Below are positions 26,875 through 34,336 of a stretch of DNA of 41,494 nucleotides, piece after piece. Within the stretch, counting starts at the first letter, position 1. Each line of letters begins with the position of its first letter. Below the pieces are notes generated by a model, which was given only the letters and a program-made list of their open reading frames with translations, made no database searches and was not told where the DNA came from. This stretch comes from a virus: the IMG/VR virus record IMGVR_UViG_3300025102_000078, positions 1 through 41,494 of that record; one strand, given 5' to 3'. Both the position numbers and the translations under genes were made by a program.

Positions 26875-27858
26875 TTGTACAATATATATAGTAGAGGTGT
26901 TAGTGAGGCTTTATATCACGGCATACAGGTTATCCAAAACACAGGGGTAGAGGTAGACACTAGAAATGGTAAAGCTTTAGAGTTTCCAATGCCTGTTTGC
27001 ACAGAATACACACACAGTTGGGAAAGAGTGTTGTTTTACCCTCAACGTGATGCTAACCCTTATTTTCATTTTATGGAAAGCTTATGGATGTTAGCAGGTC
27101 GTAATGATGTAGAGTGGATTAGCCAATTTAACGGAAGAATAAATAATTATAGCGATGATGGTGTTACTTTTCATGGTGCATACGGATATCGTTGGAGAAA
27201 ACATTTTGGTGTAGATCAATTAAACATAGCTAAAAATAGATTAGTAGAGTACCCCAATGACCGTAGAGTTGTAATAGGTATGTGGGATCCTTATGTTGAT
27301 TTAACTTCAACAAATACAGGTGTAGATTATCCTTGTAATACACAAGTCTTTTTCTGGGCTAGAAAAGGTTACCTTAATATGAGTGTAGTAAACAGAAGTA
27401 ATGATATGATCTGGGGTGCTTATGGAGCGAATGCCGTACATATGTCTTTTTTATTAGAATATATGGCTCTTATGACAGGTAATAAAATAGGTACTTATTA
27501 TCAAATAAGTAATAACCTCCATGTATATACAGATGTATTAGAAAAACTAAACTTGTATTCTCTTCAGCCTGATTATGAACCTTATCTTTTATTAGCTGAA
27601 GATGGGCTAAGTTATAATTCGCCACCATTAATAGATAATGCTCATAATTTTGATTCTGAGTTGTACAAATGGTTTGATGATTATACAATAGAAGGATTAA
27701 CTAATACTTATCTTACAAATACAGCTACCCCTATGATGGATTCATGGATAGGCTGGAAAGATAAAGATATGACCACTGCATTAAAGTTTGCACAACTAAT
27801 AGGGGATAGGGCTTGGAGGAGGGCTTGTATAGAATGGTTAGAGAGGAGAGTGAAGTGA
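26875..27858 (+). CDS. Thymidylate synthase / dUMP hydroxymethylase homologue
   Basis: 327 residues. The start is TTG at 26875 after AGGAGGG (26864-26870); no nearby ATG is in frame. The thymidylate-synthase core is visible: catalytic Cys154 in DYPCNTQ, the phosphate-binding VVNRSNDMIWG (171-181), Asn186 in GAYGANAVHMS at the place of the base-selecting Asn, and NLHVY (214-218) for GDAHIY. Keeping Asn suggests dUMP rather than dCMP as substrate. Family members either methylate dUMP or hydroxymethylate it to 5-hmdUMP; the neighbours favour the second. The two cannot be told apart from sequence alone. Confidence 0.85.
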   Translation: MYNIYSRGVSEALYHGIQVIQNTGVEVDTRNGKALEFPMPVCTEYTHSWERVLFYPQRDANPYFHFMESLWMLAGRNDVEWISQFNGRINNYSDDGVTFHGAYGYRWRKHFGVDQLNIAKNRLVEYPNDRRVVIGMWDPYVDLTSTNTGVDYPCNTQVFFWARKGYLNMSVVNRSNDMIWGAYGANAVHMSFLLEYMALMTGNKIGTYYQISNNLHVYTDVLEKLNLYSLQPDYEPYLLLAEDGLSYNSPPLIDNAHNFDSELYKWFDDYTIEGLTNTYLTNTATPMMDSWIGWKDKDMTTALKFAQLIGDRAWRRACIEWLERRVK

Positions 27859-28181
27859 GTACTAGAAGTAAAATAATACAAAAAGTAAATACATTAGCAA
27901 ACGAAGATGTAAAAGGGCTACATGAAGCTGAGCAATCTTACGGTGATAGTTGGAAAAAGCGAGGTGGTGTAGGTGCTTTTATGATGCTTGCTCGTAAATG
28001 GGATAGGCTTGAGAACCAAGTAACAAAAGTTAATTACGATGTTTTCCAAGCAATAAAGGAAGATACTCGCCCAGAGGGCATATTAGATGATATACAAGAT
28101 TTAAGGAGGTACTTGTTATTAGTAGAGGCAGAGGTAAGATTAAATGGAATCACTCGACCAGAAGATAAAAGCAGTTTGTGA
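27855..28181 (+). CDS. Nmad1/DUF1599-like nucleotide-modification-associated protein
   Basis: 108 residues from GTG 27855, which overlaps the previous stop as GTGA and follows GAGAGGAGAG; the ATG at 27813 lies inside the upstream gene without a ribosome site. The SYGDSWKKRG (28-37) and MLARKWDRLE (44-53) pattern fits the all-helical Nmad1 (formerly DUF1599) domain, named for its linkage to phage base-modification genes. It may act on modified nucleotides as MazG-like enzymes do. Translational coupling to the thymidylate-synthase homologue supports a shared pathway. Confidence 0.6.
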   Translation: MSTRSKIIQKVNTLANEDVKGLHEAEQSYGDSWKKRGGVGAFMMLARKWDRLENQVTKVNYDVFQAIKEDTRPEGILDDIQDLRRYLLLVEAEVRLNGITRPEDKSSL

Positions 28182-28314
28182 CACATGTGGAGATGAAAGA
28201 ACACTTACCTTTCGTACTCTTAAAAACAAATGGGCGATGTGTAAAAAGTGTCGCCCCCCTAAACCTATGAGGATAAAAAGTAATGCAGATACCTTTATTT
28301 CAGCCCCCGATTGA
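28144..28314 (+). CDS. Small zinc-ribbon protein (56 aa)
   Basis: ATG 28144, with AGAGG at 28130-28134, opens a 56-residue frame with two CxxC knuckles (C12/C15 and C33/C36) around a basic, aromatic stretch. This spacing is typical of a treble-clef or zinc-ribbon binding one zinc. It overlaps the preceding gene by 38 nt and the polymerase start by 32 nt, as in other tightly packed genes here. Confidence 0.6.
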   Translation: MESLDQKIKAVCDTCGDERTLTFRTLKNKWAMCKKCRPPKPMRIKSNADTFISAPD

Positions 28315-30199
28315 TTGGGTTATGCCAGATGGCTACCCAGACTTAGCTAAGTATAAAGAAGTAGCTATAGATTTAGAAACAAAAGATCCTAATCTAACAA
28401 CAATGGGGTCAGGGTGGGCTAGAAAAGATGGACATATAATTGGAGTAGCTGTAGCAGTTGAGGGTAGTCAATGGTACTTCCCCATTAGGCATGAAATAGG
28501 TTCAAACTTTGACCCTATGAGGACACTACATTGGTTAAAAGAAGTTGTTTCTATAGATAGGGATTATATTTTTCATAATGCTCCTTACGATGTAGGTTGG
28601 TTACTCGCAGAGGGAGTACAGATTAAAGGTAGAATATGTGATACAATGGTTGTTGCTCCCCTGTTGGATGAAAATAGATTCAGTTATGCCCTTAATGCGA
28701 TAGGCAGGGATTATTTGCAAGAACGCAAGTCAGAAGCTGACCTAAGAGAAGCTGCTGAGGCATTTGGAGTAAATGCTAAAAGCGAAATGTATAAACTCCC
28801 TGCTCATTATGTAGGTAAATATGCTGAGCAAGATGCTGGACTAACTTTAAGATTATGGCAGTATTTTAAAGGATTAATAATTAAAGAAGACATCTCAGAT
28901 ATAGTTGACCTTGAACTCAAGGTTCTTAAAACAATTATTCCTATGCGAGCAAAGGGTGTTCGGGTTGATTTACATAAAGCTGAAAGAATAAAAGTAGATT
29001 TATTAGCAAAAGAACATAAGTTAATGAAAGAAATAAAAAGAATCACAGGTGTGGAAGTTGAAATATGGGCTTCTGAGAGTGTTGCTAAAGCTTTTGATGC
29101 TGTTGGATTAGGTTACAGTAAAACAGAAAAGACAGGAGCTCCTAGCTTTACTAAAGGGTTTTTAACGACACACCCACATGAAGTCCCTAAAATGATTGTA
29201 CAAGCTAGAGAATTTAATAAAGCACGAACAACTTTTGTAGATACTATACTAAAACACCAAAAAGATGGTAGGATTCATGCTGAACTCCACCCTTTACGCA
29301 GTGATCAAGGTGGCACAGTAACAGGAAGATTCAGTTATAGTAACCCTAATCTACAACAAATTCCTGCTAGGCATGGTGAAATTGGTCCACTTATTCGTAG
29401 TTTGTTTATACCAGAACAAGATGCGTTATGGGGTGCGTTCGACTACTCAAGCCAAGAACCTCGATTGGTGGTACATTATGCAAAACTCATGGGCTTTAGA
29501 GGGGCAGAAGAGTTTGCAGACCAATATAATATAGATGCTAGAACAGATTTCCACCAGATGGCTGCTGATATTGTAGGAGTACCACGCAAACAGGCTAAAG
29601 ATATTAACTTAGGTTTGTTTTATGGTATGGGAAGTAAGAAGCTCGCAGCAAGTTTAGGCTTAGAGTTTGAAGACGCACAAGATTTATTTGCTACTTATCA
29701 TAAAAAAGTACCCTTTGTAAAAGAGTTATCTGAGTATGCTATTAATAGAGCTACACAAAAAGGAGTTATCCGTACTTTACTAGGTAGAAGATGTAGGTTT
29801 GATAAATGGGAACCAACTCAATATGGTAGCTGGAAACCTATGACTCAAAAAGATGCTTATGCTGAACATGGTCCAGCTATTAAAAGAGCATTCACTTATA
29901 AAGCTTTAAACAAACTAATTCAAGGGAGTGCTGCTGATCAGACAAAAGCTGCGATGGTTGCATTAGCTGAAGAGGGAATTATGCCTATGATACAAGTGCA
30001 TGATGAACTTGATGTAAGTGTAGAAAATGAAGCACAAGTAAAAAAGATAACAGAAATAATGGAAACTTGTGTCTCTCTTGAAGTACCAAGTATTGTAGAT
30101 GCCGAGCTCGGTCCAAATTGGGGTGAGGCAAAACAAACATTAAGCGATAAACCTTGGACAAGGGGTTTACGAGATAATCATTCAACCATGCAGACATAG
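28283..30199 (+). CDS. polA: Family A DNA polymerase (PolA-like) with 3'-5' exonuclease
   Basis: 638 residues. The exonuclease domain has DLET (D30, E32), HNAPYD (D103) and YAEQD (D184), so proofreading residues are intact; there is no 5'-nuclease domain. Polymerase motif A is DYSSQEPR (387-394), motif B RKQAKDINLGLFYG (435-448) and motif C VHDEL (572-576). At the position equal to E. coli Phe762 it has Leu443. It is the likely replicative polymerase, and would insert any modified dTTP made by the enzymes encoded just upstream. It is followed after 9 nt by the HD nucleotidase. Confidence 0.95.
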   Translation: MQIPLFQPPIDWVMPDGYPDLAKYKEVAIDLETKDPNLTTMGSGWARKDGHIIGVAVAVEGSQWYFPIRHEIGSNFDPMRTLHWLKEVVSIDRDYIFHNAPYDVGWLLAEGVQIKGRICDTMVVAPLLDENRFSYALNAIGRDYLQERKSEADLREAAEAFGVNAKSEMYKLPAHYVGKYAEQDAGLTLRLWQYFKGLIIKEDISDIVDLELKVLKTIIPMRAKGVRVDLHKAERIKVDLLAKEHKLMKEIKRITGVEVEIWASESVAKAFDAVGLGYSKTEKTGAPSFTKGFLTTHPHEVPKMIVQAREFNKARTTFVDTILKHQKDGRIHAELHPLRSDQGGTVTGRFSYSNPNLQQIPARHGEIGPLIRSLFIPEQDALWGAFDYSSQEPRLVVHYAKLMGFRGAEEFADQYNIDARTDFHQMAADIVGVPRKQAKDINLGLFYGMGSKKLAASLGLEFEDAQDLFATYHKKVPFVKELSEYAINRATQKGVIRTLLGRRCRFDKWEPTQYGSWKPMTQKDAYAEHGPAIKRAFTYKALNKLIQGSAADQTKAAMVALAEEGIMPMIQVHDELDVSVENEAQVKKITEIMETCVSLEVPSIVDAELGPNWGEAKQTLSDKPWTRGLRDNHSTMQT

Positions 30200-30208
30200 G
30201 AGAAAGTA

Positions 30209-30757
30209 ATGTCAGATAATATAAAATGGGGATCTTCACAAAAAGGGGATTACTTATTACTAAGAAAAGTACATAGAAGATTACAAGGGGGTCATGTTGT
30301 TAGATTCCATACAAGACCCGAAGTAGGTGAAGGACAGAATGTTGCCAGTCATACATGGAGGGCATTAATTGTACTGACTACCCTATGGGAAGATGTAAGT
30401 AAAGAGGCTATACTCTGGTTGTTGTTCCACGATGTAGCAGAAGCCGAGTTAGGTGATCTTCCAGCGACAACTAAATGGAAGTATACGGAGTTAGCACAAG
30501 AATTTTCAAAAGCAGAATTTAAATACGAAAAAGACCTGGAACTCCCTGTTATGCTACAAGATTTAACAGAGAAAGATAGGAACTTAGTCAAAATGGCTGA
30601 CATGCTTGAGTTAGTTTTACATTGTAAAAGACAAATACAAATGGGAAATACGTTAGCTGAGCCTATTTATACTCGTGGCAGAGAATATTTGTATAGAAAA
30701 TTTTCTAGCAATCCCGACTTTGCAGTAGTACATAGTATTTTATTAGAACTAAAATAA
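30209..30757 (+). CDS. HD-domain nucleotidase, YfbR/HDDC2-like
   Basis: 182 residues. Metal ligands are visible: H34 in VRFHTRP, H48 in VASHTW, H74-D75 in LLFHDVAE, and the Asp of VKMADMLEL. The HDVAEAELGDLPATTKW stretch is close to the YfbR-type HD(A/V)xE...GDLPxxxK signature of 5'-deoxynucleotidases. It probably hydrolyses deoxynucleoside mono- or triphosphates, shaping the pool for the adjacent polymerase. In 2-aminoadenine phages a related HD enzyme (DatZ) removes dATP, but no PurZ is seen here, so that role is unlikely. Confidence 0.8.
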   Translation: MSDNIKWGSSQKGDYLLLRKVHRRLQGGHVVRFHTRPEVGEGQNVASHTWRALIVLTTLWEDVSKEAILWLLFHDVAEAELGDLPATTKWKYTELAQEFSKAEFKYEKDLELPVMLQDLTEKDRNLVKMADMLELVLHCKRQIQMGNTLAEPIYTRGREYLYRKFSSNPDFAVVHSILLELK

Positions 30758-30770
30758 GGAGGAAAAACAA

Positions 30771-31055
30771 ATGAGAGATTTTTCTAATTGCTCTGAGTGT
30801 GGAGAAAAATTAAAACGAGTAAATAATAGAAGAACAAGACCAAAGTTATGTGCTTCTTGTCGTGGAGATAAAGTGAGTGGTCATAGTGAACTGCGACAAA
30901 TGTTTTTAGAAATGCAAAAAAACCCTCCACCACCCTCAGCGTATGAAGAACGATTTGAAGATGACCCCAGAGCAGCAAAAGAAATAGAATATGGTAGAGT
31001 AGTTAGAAAACCCACAGTTCAATTAGCGAGTAAACATTCAACATTAGGAGATTAA
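30771..31055 (+). CDS. Small zinc-ribbon protein
   Basis: 94 residues after AAGGAGG. C7/C10 and C27/C30 form two CxxC knuckles separated by a very basic loop (RVNNRRTRPK), a typical single-zinc nucleic-acid-binding ribbon. The C-terminal 60 residues are acidic then basic and probably disordered. It ends 1 nt before the lysozyme start. Confidence 0.7.
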   Translation: MRDFSNCSECGEKLKRVNNRRTRPKLCASCRGDKVSGHSELRQMFLEMQKNPPPPSAYEERFEDDPRAAKEIEYGRVVRKPTVQLASKHSTLGD

Positions 31056-31056
31056 C

Positions 31057-31515
31057 ATGGATAAAAATCAATTAAGAAAAGAGATAGAGGAAGATGAAGG
31101 GTGTAAGTATGAGATCTATTTAGATCATCTTGGCTTACCTACTTTTGGAATTGGACATTTGATTACAGAATGGGATGAAGAATATGGGAAACCCGAAGGA
31201 ACTGTTGTCTCTGGGGACAGGGTCTCCTCTTGTTTCCAAGCAGATATTCATACTACGATAAACGAGTGCAAAAAACTCTATACTAATTTTGACGAACTTC
31301 CCGATGAAGTTCAGTTGATTTTATGCAATATGATGTTCAATATGGGTAGACCACGATTGAGTAAGTTTAAAAAGATGAATCAAGCGATTTCTGATAATGA
31401 TTGGATTGAGGCTTCCATTCAAATGGAAGATTCTCGTTGGTTTAATCAAGTTCCAAACAGAGCAAAACGTCTCGTAGACAGAATGGAAAAGATGCAAACT
31501 TTTCCTCACGGATAA
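31057..31515 (+). CDS. T4-type lysozyme endolysin (GH24)
   Basis: 152 residues. The catalytic triad spacing of T4 lysozyme is preserved: E14 in DEG, D23 in YLD and T29 in PTFGIGHL (T4: E11, D20, T26). The C-terminal lobe has NMMFNMG and SRWFNQVPNRAKRL, also diagnostic. It cleaves the N-acetylmuramic acid-N-acetylglucosamine bond in peptidoglycan. No signal or SAR peptide is present, so it needs a holin or another release route. Unusually, it lies in the replication/early block, not with late genes. Confidence 0.93.
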   Translation: MDKNQLRKEIEEDEGCKYEIYLDHLGLPTFGIGHLITEWDEEYGKPEGTVVSGDRVSSCFQADIHTTINECKKLYTNFDELPDEVQLILCNMMFNMGRPRLSKFKKMNQAISDNDWIEASIQMEDSRWFNQVPNRAKRLVDRMEKMQTFPHG

Positions 31516-31557
31516 CAAAGGAACGGTCTTTCTTATTTTTATAGGGTAGGTTATGTT

Positions 31558-32082
31558 ATGAACATTTTCGTACTGGACTACAACCATAAGAAATGTGCTG
31601 AATATCATTGCGATAAGCATATTGTCAAAATGCCTTTAGAAACAACACAAATGCTCAGTACAGTATTCTATAGGTATAATGAAGAAGGACCATACAAAAT
31701 TGTTCATCAAAAACACCCTTGTACTTTGTGGGCTGGACAGACATTAGAAAATTATCGGTGGTTATGGAAGTTAGGCATCGCTTTATGTAAAGAATATACT
31801 TACAGATATGAACGTATTCATGCCTGTGAGCAAGTGCTTTGCCTAATTAAATCCCCACCTACAGGACTGACAGCAAGGGGGTTTACTAAGTTTGCTCAAG
31901 CTATGCCTGAAGAGTACAAAACTTCAGATCCCATACTTGCGTATCAAGATTATTACTATTATGATAAACAATTAGCAAGGGACATTTGTAAATGGAAAAA
32001 AAGAAAAATTCCCCCATTCATGGAGGATCTAACATCATACCATTCCCGACTAAACCAAAACCCCTCCCAGGATTACAAGTAG
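31558..32082 (+). CDS. Conserved phage protein with CxxxxHCDKHxVKM motif
   Basis: 174 residues. The N-terminus MNIFVLDYNHKKCAEYHCDK followed by HIVKMPLETTQML is a pattern I recognise as a widespread phage family without a confident function. The fixed Cys, His and Asp residues suggest a metal site or catalysis. The C-terminal part is basic (ARDICKWKKRKIPPFM). Its 3' end overlaps the next gene by 91 nt, in a different frame. Confidence 0.75.
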   Translation: MNIFVLDYNHKKCAEYHCDKHIVKMPLETTQMLSTVFYRYNEEGPYKIVHQKHPCTLWAGQTLENYRWLWKLGIALCKEYTYRYERIHACEQVLCLIKSPPTGLTARGFTKFAQAMPEEYKTSDPILAYQDYYYYDKQLARDICKWKKRKIPPFMEDLTSYHSRLNQNPSQDYK

Positions 32083-32219
32083 TAGCTAAAGAGGTTGAGG
32101 TTGTTGTCTGCGGATTATGTGGCTCACAATCGTTTTTGATGTTGTCTGATGAAACTCACCAGATTGCTTGTTATGAGTGTGGGAGTCTCACTGGAAGCCA
32201 ATGGCGACCCGAAAACTAA
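31992..32219 (+). CDS. Small zinc-ribbon protein
   Basis: 75 residues. C40/C43 and C60/C63 (VCGLCGSQSF ... CYECGS) form a zinc ribbon at the C-terminus; the first 38 residues are a Pro/Lys-rich flexible segment. The long overlap with the preceding frame leaves open whether translation starts at 31992 or further in, but the ribbon itself lies partly outside the overlap and is clearly coding. Confidence 0.65.
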   Translation: MEKKKNSPIHGGSNIIPFPTKPKPLPGLQVVAKEVEVVVCGLCGSQSFLMLSDETHQIACYECGSLTGSQWRPEN

Positions 32220-32223
32220 AGAT

Positions 32224-32254
32224 TTGCCTTTCAATAAATCTTTTGTAATACTAT
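32224..32254 (+). promoter_or_regulatory. Putative sigma70-like promoter for the DUF2958 gene
   Basis: TTGCCT at 32224-32229 precedes TACTAT at 32249-32254 (19-nt spacer) and the alternative TAATAC at 32246-32251 (16 nt). It is followed by the TCGTAGAAAGG leader shared with other genes. Confidence 0.45.
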
Positions 32255-32292
32255 ATTTAATGTTAACTTATTCTCGTAGAAAGGGGAAAAAT

Positions 32293-32619
32293 ATGAAGCT
32301 ATTAACTAAAGAGTTAGCGACTAAGTTAGTTGCAAATTTTCAAAGCGAAGAGGAAAACTTAAAGCCTGTCGTTAAGTTTTTCGGTGGTGGTGCTTGCACT
32401 TGGCTAATAAGTGAGTGGGACGGCAATGATTATATGTTTGGCTTATGTGACTTAGGTATGGGTACTCCAGAGTTAGGTATGGTAAGTTATTCAGAGTTGC
32501 AGAATTTACGTTTCCCTCCATTTGGTTTACCTGTTGAAAGGGATAAGTTTTTTAAAGCTGATAAAACTATTCTTGAGTATGCAGAAATAGCTAGTGATAA
32601 TCAACGTATAGTCGCTTAA
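32293..32619 (+). CDS. DUF2958 protein
   Basis: 108 residues from ATG 32293, set by GAAAGGGG; the longer frame upstream overlaps the zinc-ribbon gene and lacks a ribosome site. The sequence LLTKELATKLVAN, VVKFFGGGACTWLISEWDG, MFGLCDLGMGTPELGMVSYS and GLPVERDKFF matches DUF2958, a small family on plasmids, conjugative elements and phages with unknown function. It has its own promoter-like sequence and terminator, so it is an independent unit. Confidence 0.85.
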   Translation: MKLLTKELATKLVANFQSEEENLKPVVKFFGGGACTWLISEWDGNDYMFGLCDLGMGTPELGMVSYSELQNLRFPPFGLPVERDKFFKADKTILEYAEIASDNQRIVA

Positions 32620-32629
32620 TACCTTAGAG

Positions 32630-32663
32630 CGAAGGACAACATTTGAGTTGTCTTTCGTTTTTT
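32630..32663 (+). terminator. Rho-independent terminator overlapping a promoter
   Basis: CGAAGGACAAC (32630-32640) pairs with GTTGTCTTTCG (32647-32657), one G-T wobble, loop ATTTGA, followed by six T. The 3' arm contains the -35 box of the next promoter. Confidence 0.85.
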
Positions 32664-32676
32664 CTATTTGTACTAT
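32648..32676 (+). promoter_or_regulatory. Sigma70-like promoter (TTGTCT-17-TACTAT)
   Basis: TTGTCT at 32648-32653, a 17-nt spacer and TACTAT at 32671-32676. It is followed by the leader TCGTAGAAAGG at 32697-32707 and the gene at 32715. The same -35/spacer/-10 arrangement recurs at 33727 and 37616. Confidence 0.65.
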
Positions 32677-32714
32677 TAAATAATTACCAACAAACTTCGT
32701 AGAAAGGAAGTAAA

Positions 32715-32918
32715 ATGCGGAATAATCCAGATGATTTAGCTAATCAGCTAGTCAATAACATAAAAGTATGGTTACGAGGCGAACTATCCGAGGTTAGAAA
32801 AAACCCCTTGTATGAAGATGACGATACAAGGGAATCTGCCTTACTTGATGGTAGGTACGAGTGTGCTGAGGGCTTACAAGAAATGATCAAACAATGGGAG
32901 AAAGAGTTATATGAGTAG
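32715..32918 (+). CDS. Small acidic phage protein, unknown function
   Basis: 67 residues, helical and charged (WLRGELSEVRKNPLYEDDDT, EGLQEMIKQWEKELYE). A strong ribosome site (GAAAGGAAG) sits upstream and it overlaps the next gene by 8 nt. No family is recognised. Confidence 0.65.
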   Translation: MRNNPDDLANQLVNNIKVWLRGELSEVRKNPLYEDDDTRESALLDGRYECAEGLQEMIKQWEKELYE

Positions 32919-33120
32919 AGATTTCACTGACGACATTGATGATTGCTGCGAAGCAATACTCGGTCATACAAATTGGGGATTTGCAGATTCAAAGCTCCAT
33001 GCAAAAGTTGAAACTATAATGTCGAAAAGGAACGGCGACAGTCCTAAAAGTGATAGAATAGCACATGTCGTAATTTTTTATGCTAATCCACATGAAGGAG
33101 ACGAAGACTATGAAGAGTGA
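32911..33120 (+). CDS. Small phage protein, unknown function
   Basis: 69 residues, starting MSRDFTDDIDDCCEAILGHT, with adjacent Cys and several His, and an acidic tail. GGGAG (32897-32901) upstream supports the start. It overlaps both neighbours by 8-11 nt, so the three genes are coupled. Confidence 0.6.
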   Translation: MSRDFTDDIDDCCEAILGHTNWGFADSKLHAKVETIMSKRNGDSPKSDRIAHVVIFYANPHEGDEDYEE

Positions 33121-33478
33121 AACACAGCAGTTCTACAATGCGATAAAAAATGTAGAAAAAAATAAGTACTGGGAAGTCATGAGTGATGCTCATACTATAT
33201 TCAAGCCGAGTGCTTTTACCGATCTTGGTTTGCCAGAAGAGTTTGTGCTAAAATATGCTCATACTTATAAGTCTGATACGAGTTCACCAAAAAGTACTAT
33301 CTATGGTGATGATGGTGAAATTATTCATTCATTACAAGGAGTTATGTCTAGTACGATAGCTAATGCTTTAACAAATCTTTTTGGTTTACAAGATGCTCAG
33401 AGAGAAGCAGGTCAAAAAATGGGTAGAGGTTCAGCCTTGAGAGTATTATCACAAGCAGTATGGGAACATACTCATTGA
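33110..33478 (+). CDS. Phage protein, unknown function
   Basis: 122 residues from ATG 33110, chosen because GAAGGAGA (33094-33101) precedes it; an in-frame ATG at 33080 lacks a site. The sequence is mixed alpha/beta with a Ser/Gly-rich middle (SDTSSPKSTIYGDDGE) and a C-terminal amphipathic helix. No family is recognised. Confidence 0.65.
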   Translation: MKSETQQFYNAIKNVEKNKYWEVMSDAHTIFKPSAFTDLGLPEEFVLKYAHTYKSDTSSPKSTIYGDDGEIIHSLQGVMSSTIANALTNLFGLQDAQREAGQKMGRGSALRVLSQAVWEHTH

Positions 33479-33549
33479 CCGTCAACCTCACATGGTTAAA
33501 ACGCAAAACTCGTCTACGAATAAGACGAACTCAAAGGGAGAGAGAAGCT

Positions 33550-33723
33550 ATGGACATACTAGCTAAGAAAAGATCAACCTATCTAAGTATGTATGAAGAG
33601 GGCATTGTTGATGCCCTCTTTGATGGAGAAATGAATCAGAACAGTACTTCATCAGCTTATTATAAAAGAGGGTTTGACTTTGGTTTAAAACTCCGTGCTA
33701 AGTTAGATGCACAGAAACAATAA
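33550..33723 (+). CDS. Small basic protein, unknown function
   Basis: 57 residues from ATG 33550, preceded by AGGGAGAG; the frame extends back to 33460 but the extra Arg-rich residues overlap the previous gene and have no ribosome site. The coding sequence holds a GAGGGCAT/ATGCCCTC hairpin (33598-33618), which may slow or protect the message. The fold looks like a helical hairpin (STYLSMYEEGIVDALFDGEM). Confidence 0.5.
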   Translation: MDILAKKRSTYLSMYEEGIVDALFDGEMNQNSTSSAYYKRGFDFGLKLRAKLDAQKQ

Positions 33724-33726
33724 GAT

Positions 33727-33755
33727 TTGTCTTTCTAAATATCCATTGTTACTAT
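33727..33755 (+). promoter_or_regulatory. Sigma70-like promoter (TTGTCT-17-TACTAT)
   Basis: TTGTCT at 33727-33732 and TACTAT at 33750-33755 with a 17-nt spacer, identical boxes to those at 32648. It sits 28 nt upstream of the 33783 start. Confidence 0.65.
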
Positions 33756-33782
33756 TAATTAATAACTACAAAGGAGTGTATG

Positions 33783-34025
33783 ATGGATACTTGGCAAGGC
33801 TATGAAGAGGAAATGTTCAAACATGTCACAGGTTACATGGTTACTGAGTTTCTTGGTCGTGGCAAATATGAGAAAGTTGCTTTTGAATCATTGCAAGAAG
33901 CTCGTGATTATGAGTTCAATGTAAAAGCTAACCGACCAACTGCCCGAGTATTGATTTACGCAGTCTGTAAACCACAGGGTAGAGTTGACCCTATCAATAT
34001 GCCATTAGCCAAAGGAGAACAGTAA
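33783..34025 (+). CDS. Small phage protein, unknown function
   Basis: 80 residues (81 if the adjacent ATG at 33780 is used); spacing from AAGGAG favours the second ATG. Begins MDTWQGYEEEMFKHVTGYMV, then a conserved-looking FESLQEARDYEFNVKANRP. It overlaps the next gene by one base. No family is recognised. Confidence 0.65.
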   Translation: MDTWQGYEEEMFKHVTGYMVTEFLGRGKYEKVAFESLQEARDYEFNVKANRPTARVLIYAVCKPQGRVDPINMPLAKGEQ

Positions 34026-34264
34026 TGGATGATTTAATAGATGCTTTAGATACACCTTTAACCGATAAACAAAAAGTGTGTCATATGATTGATACCTTAG
34101 AGGGTAGAGATCTAGTTTACTTTATGTTAATGCTTTTTGAGAAAAGCGAAATAAGTGGTGATGCCCTCACACAATTTATTGTTGATGAGTTAGGGGGCGA
34201 ACCTGATTGCGACAAAAAGCTCAGAACTTTTATTAAGGAAAATGGAGAGGCTTTAAAGGACTGA
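34025..34264 (+). CDS. Small acidic helical protein, unknown function
   Basis: 79 residues, strongly acidic and helical (MDDLIDALDTPLTDKQKVCH), in the size and charge range of phage proteins that bind host proteins. Coupled to the preceding gene by a TAATG overlap and preceded by AAAGGAG. No family is recognised. Confidence 0.6.
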   Translation: MDDLIDALDTPLTDKQKVCHMIDTLEGRDLVYFMLMLFEKSEISGDALTQFIVDELGGEPDCDKKLRTFIKENGEALKD

Positions 34265-34336
34265 TAACTTTTAAATAGTCTATCCTTATAATGTTTTTTA
34301 TTATTAATAAAGTAACCATTAACAAAGGAGGACCTT

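Noticed and set aside
30209-30757. DatZ and a 2-aminoadenine (Z) genome
   Set aside because: An HD enzyme beside a family A polymerase fits, but no PurZ-like gene is in the window and the YfbR-like signature is a better match.
31321-31620. 99-codon minus-strand frame over the endolysin
   Set aside because: The lysozyme frame is certain; the antisense frame lacks a ribosome site and is made of complementary codons.
31558-32082. Pyrimidine-dimer DNA glycosylase
   Set aside because: The catalytic N-terminal Thr and overall pattern of T4 DenV are absent; the family remains unassigned.
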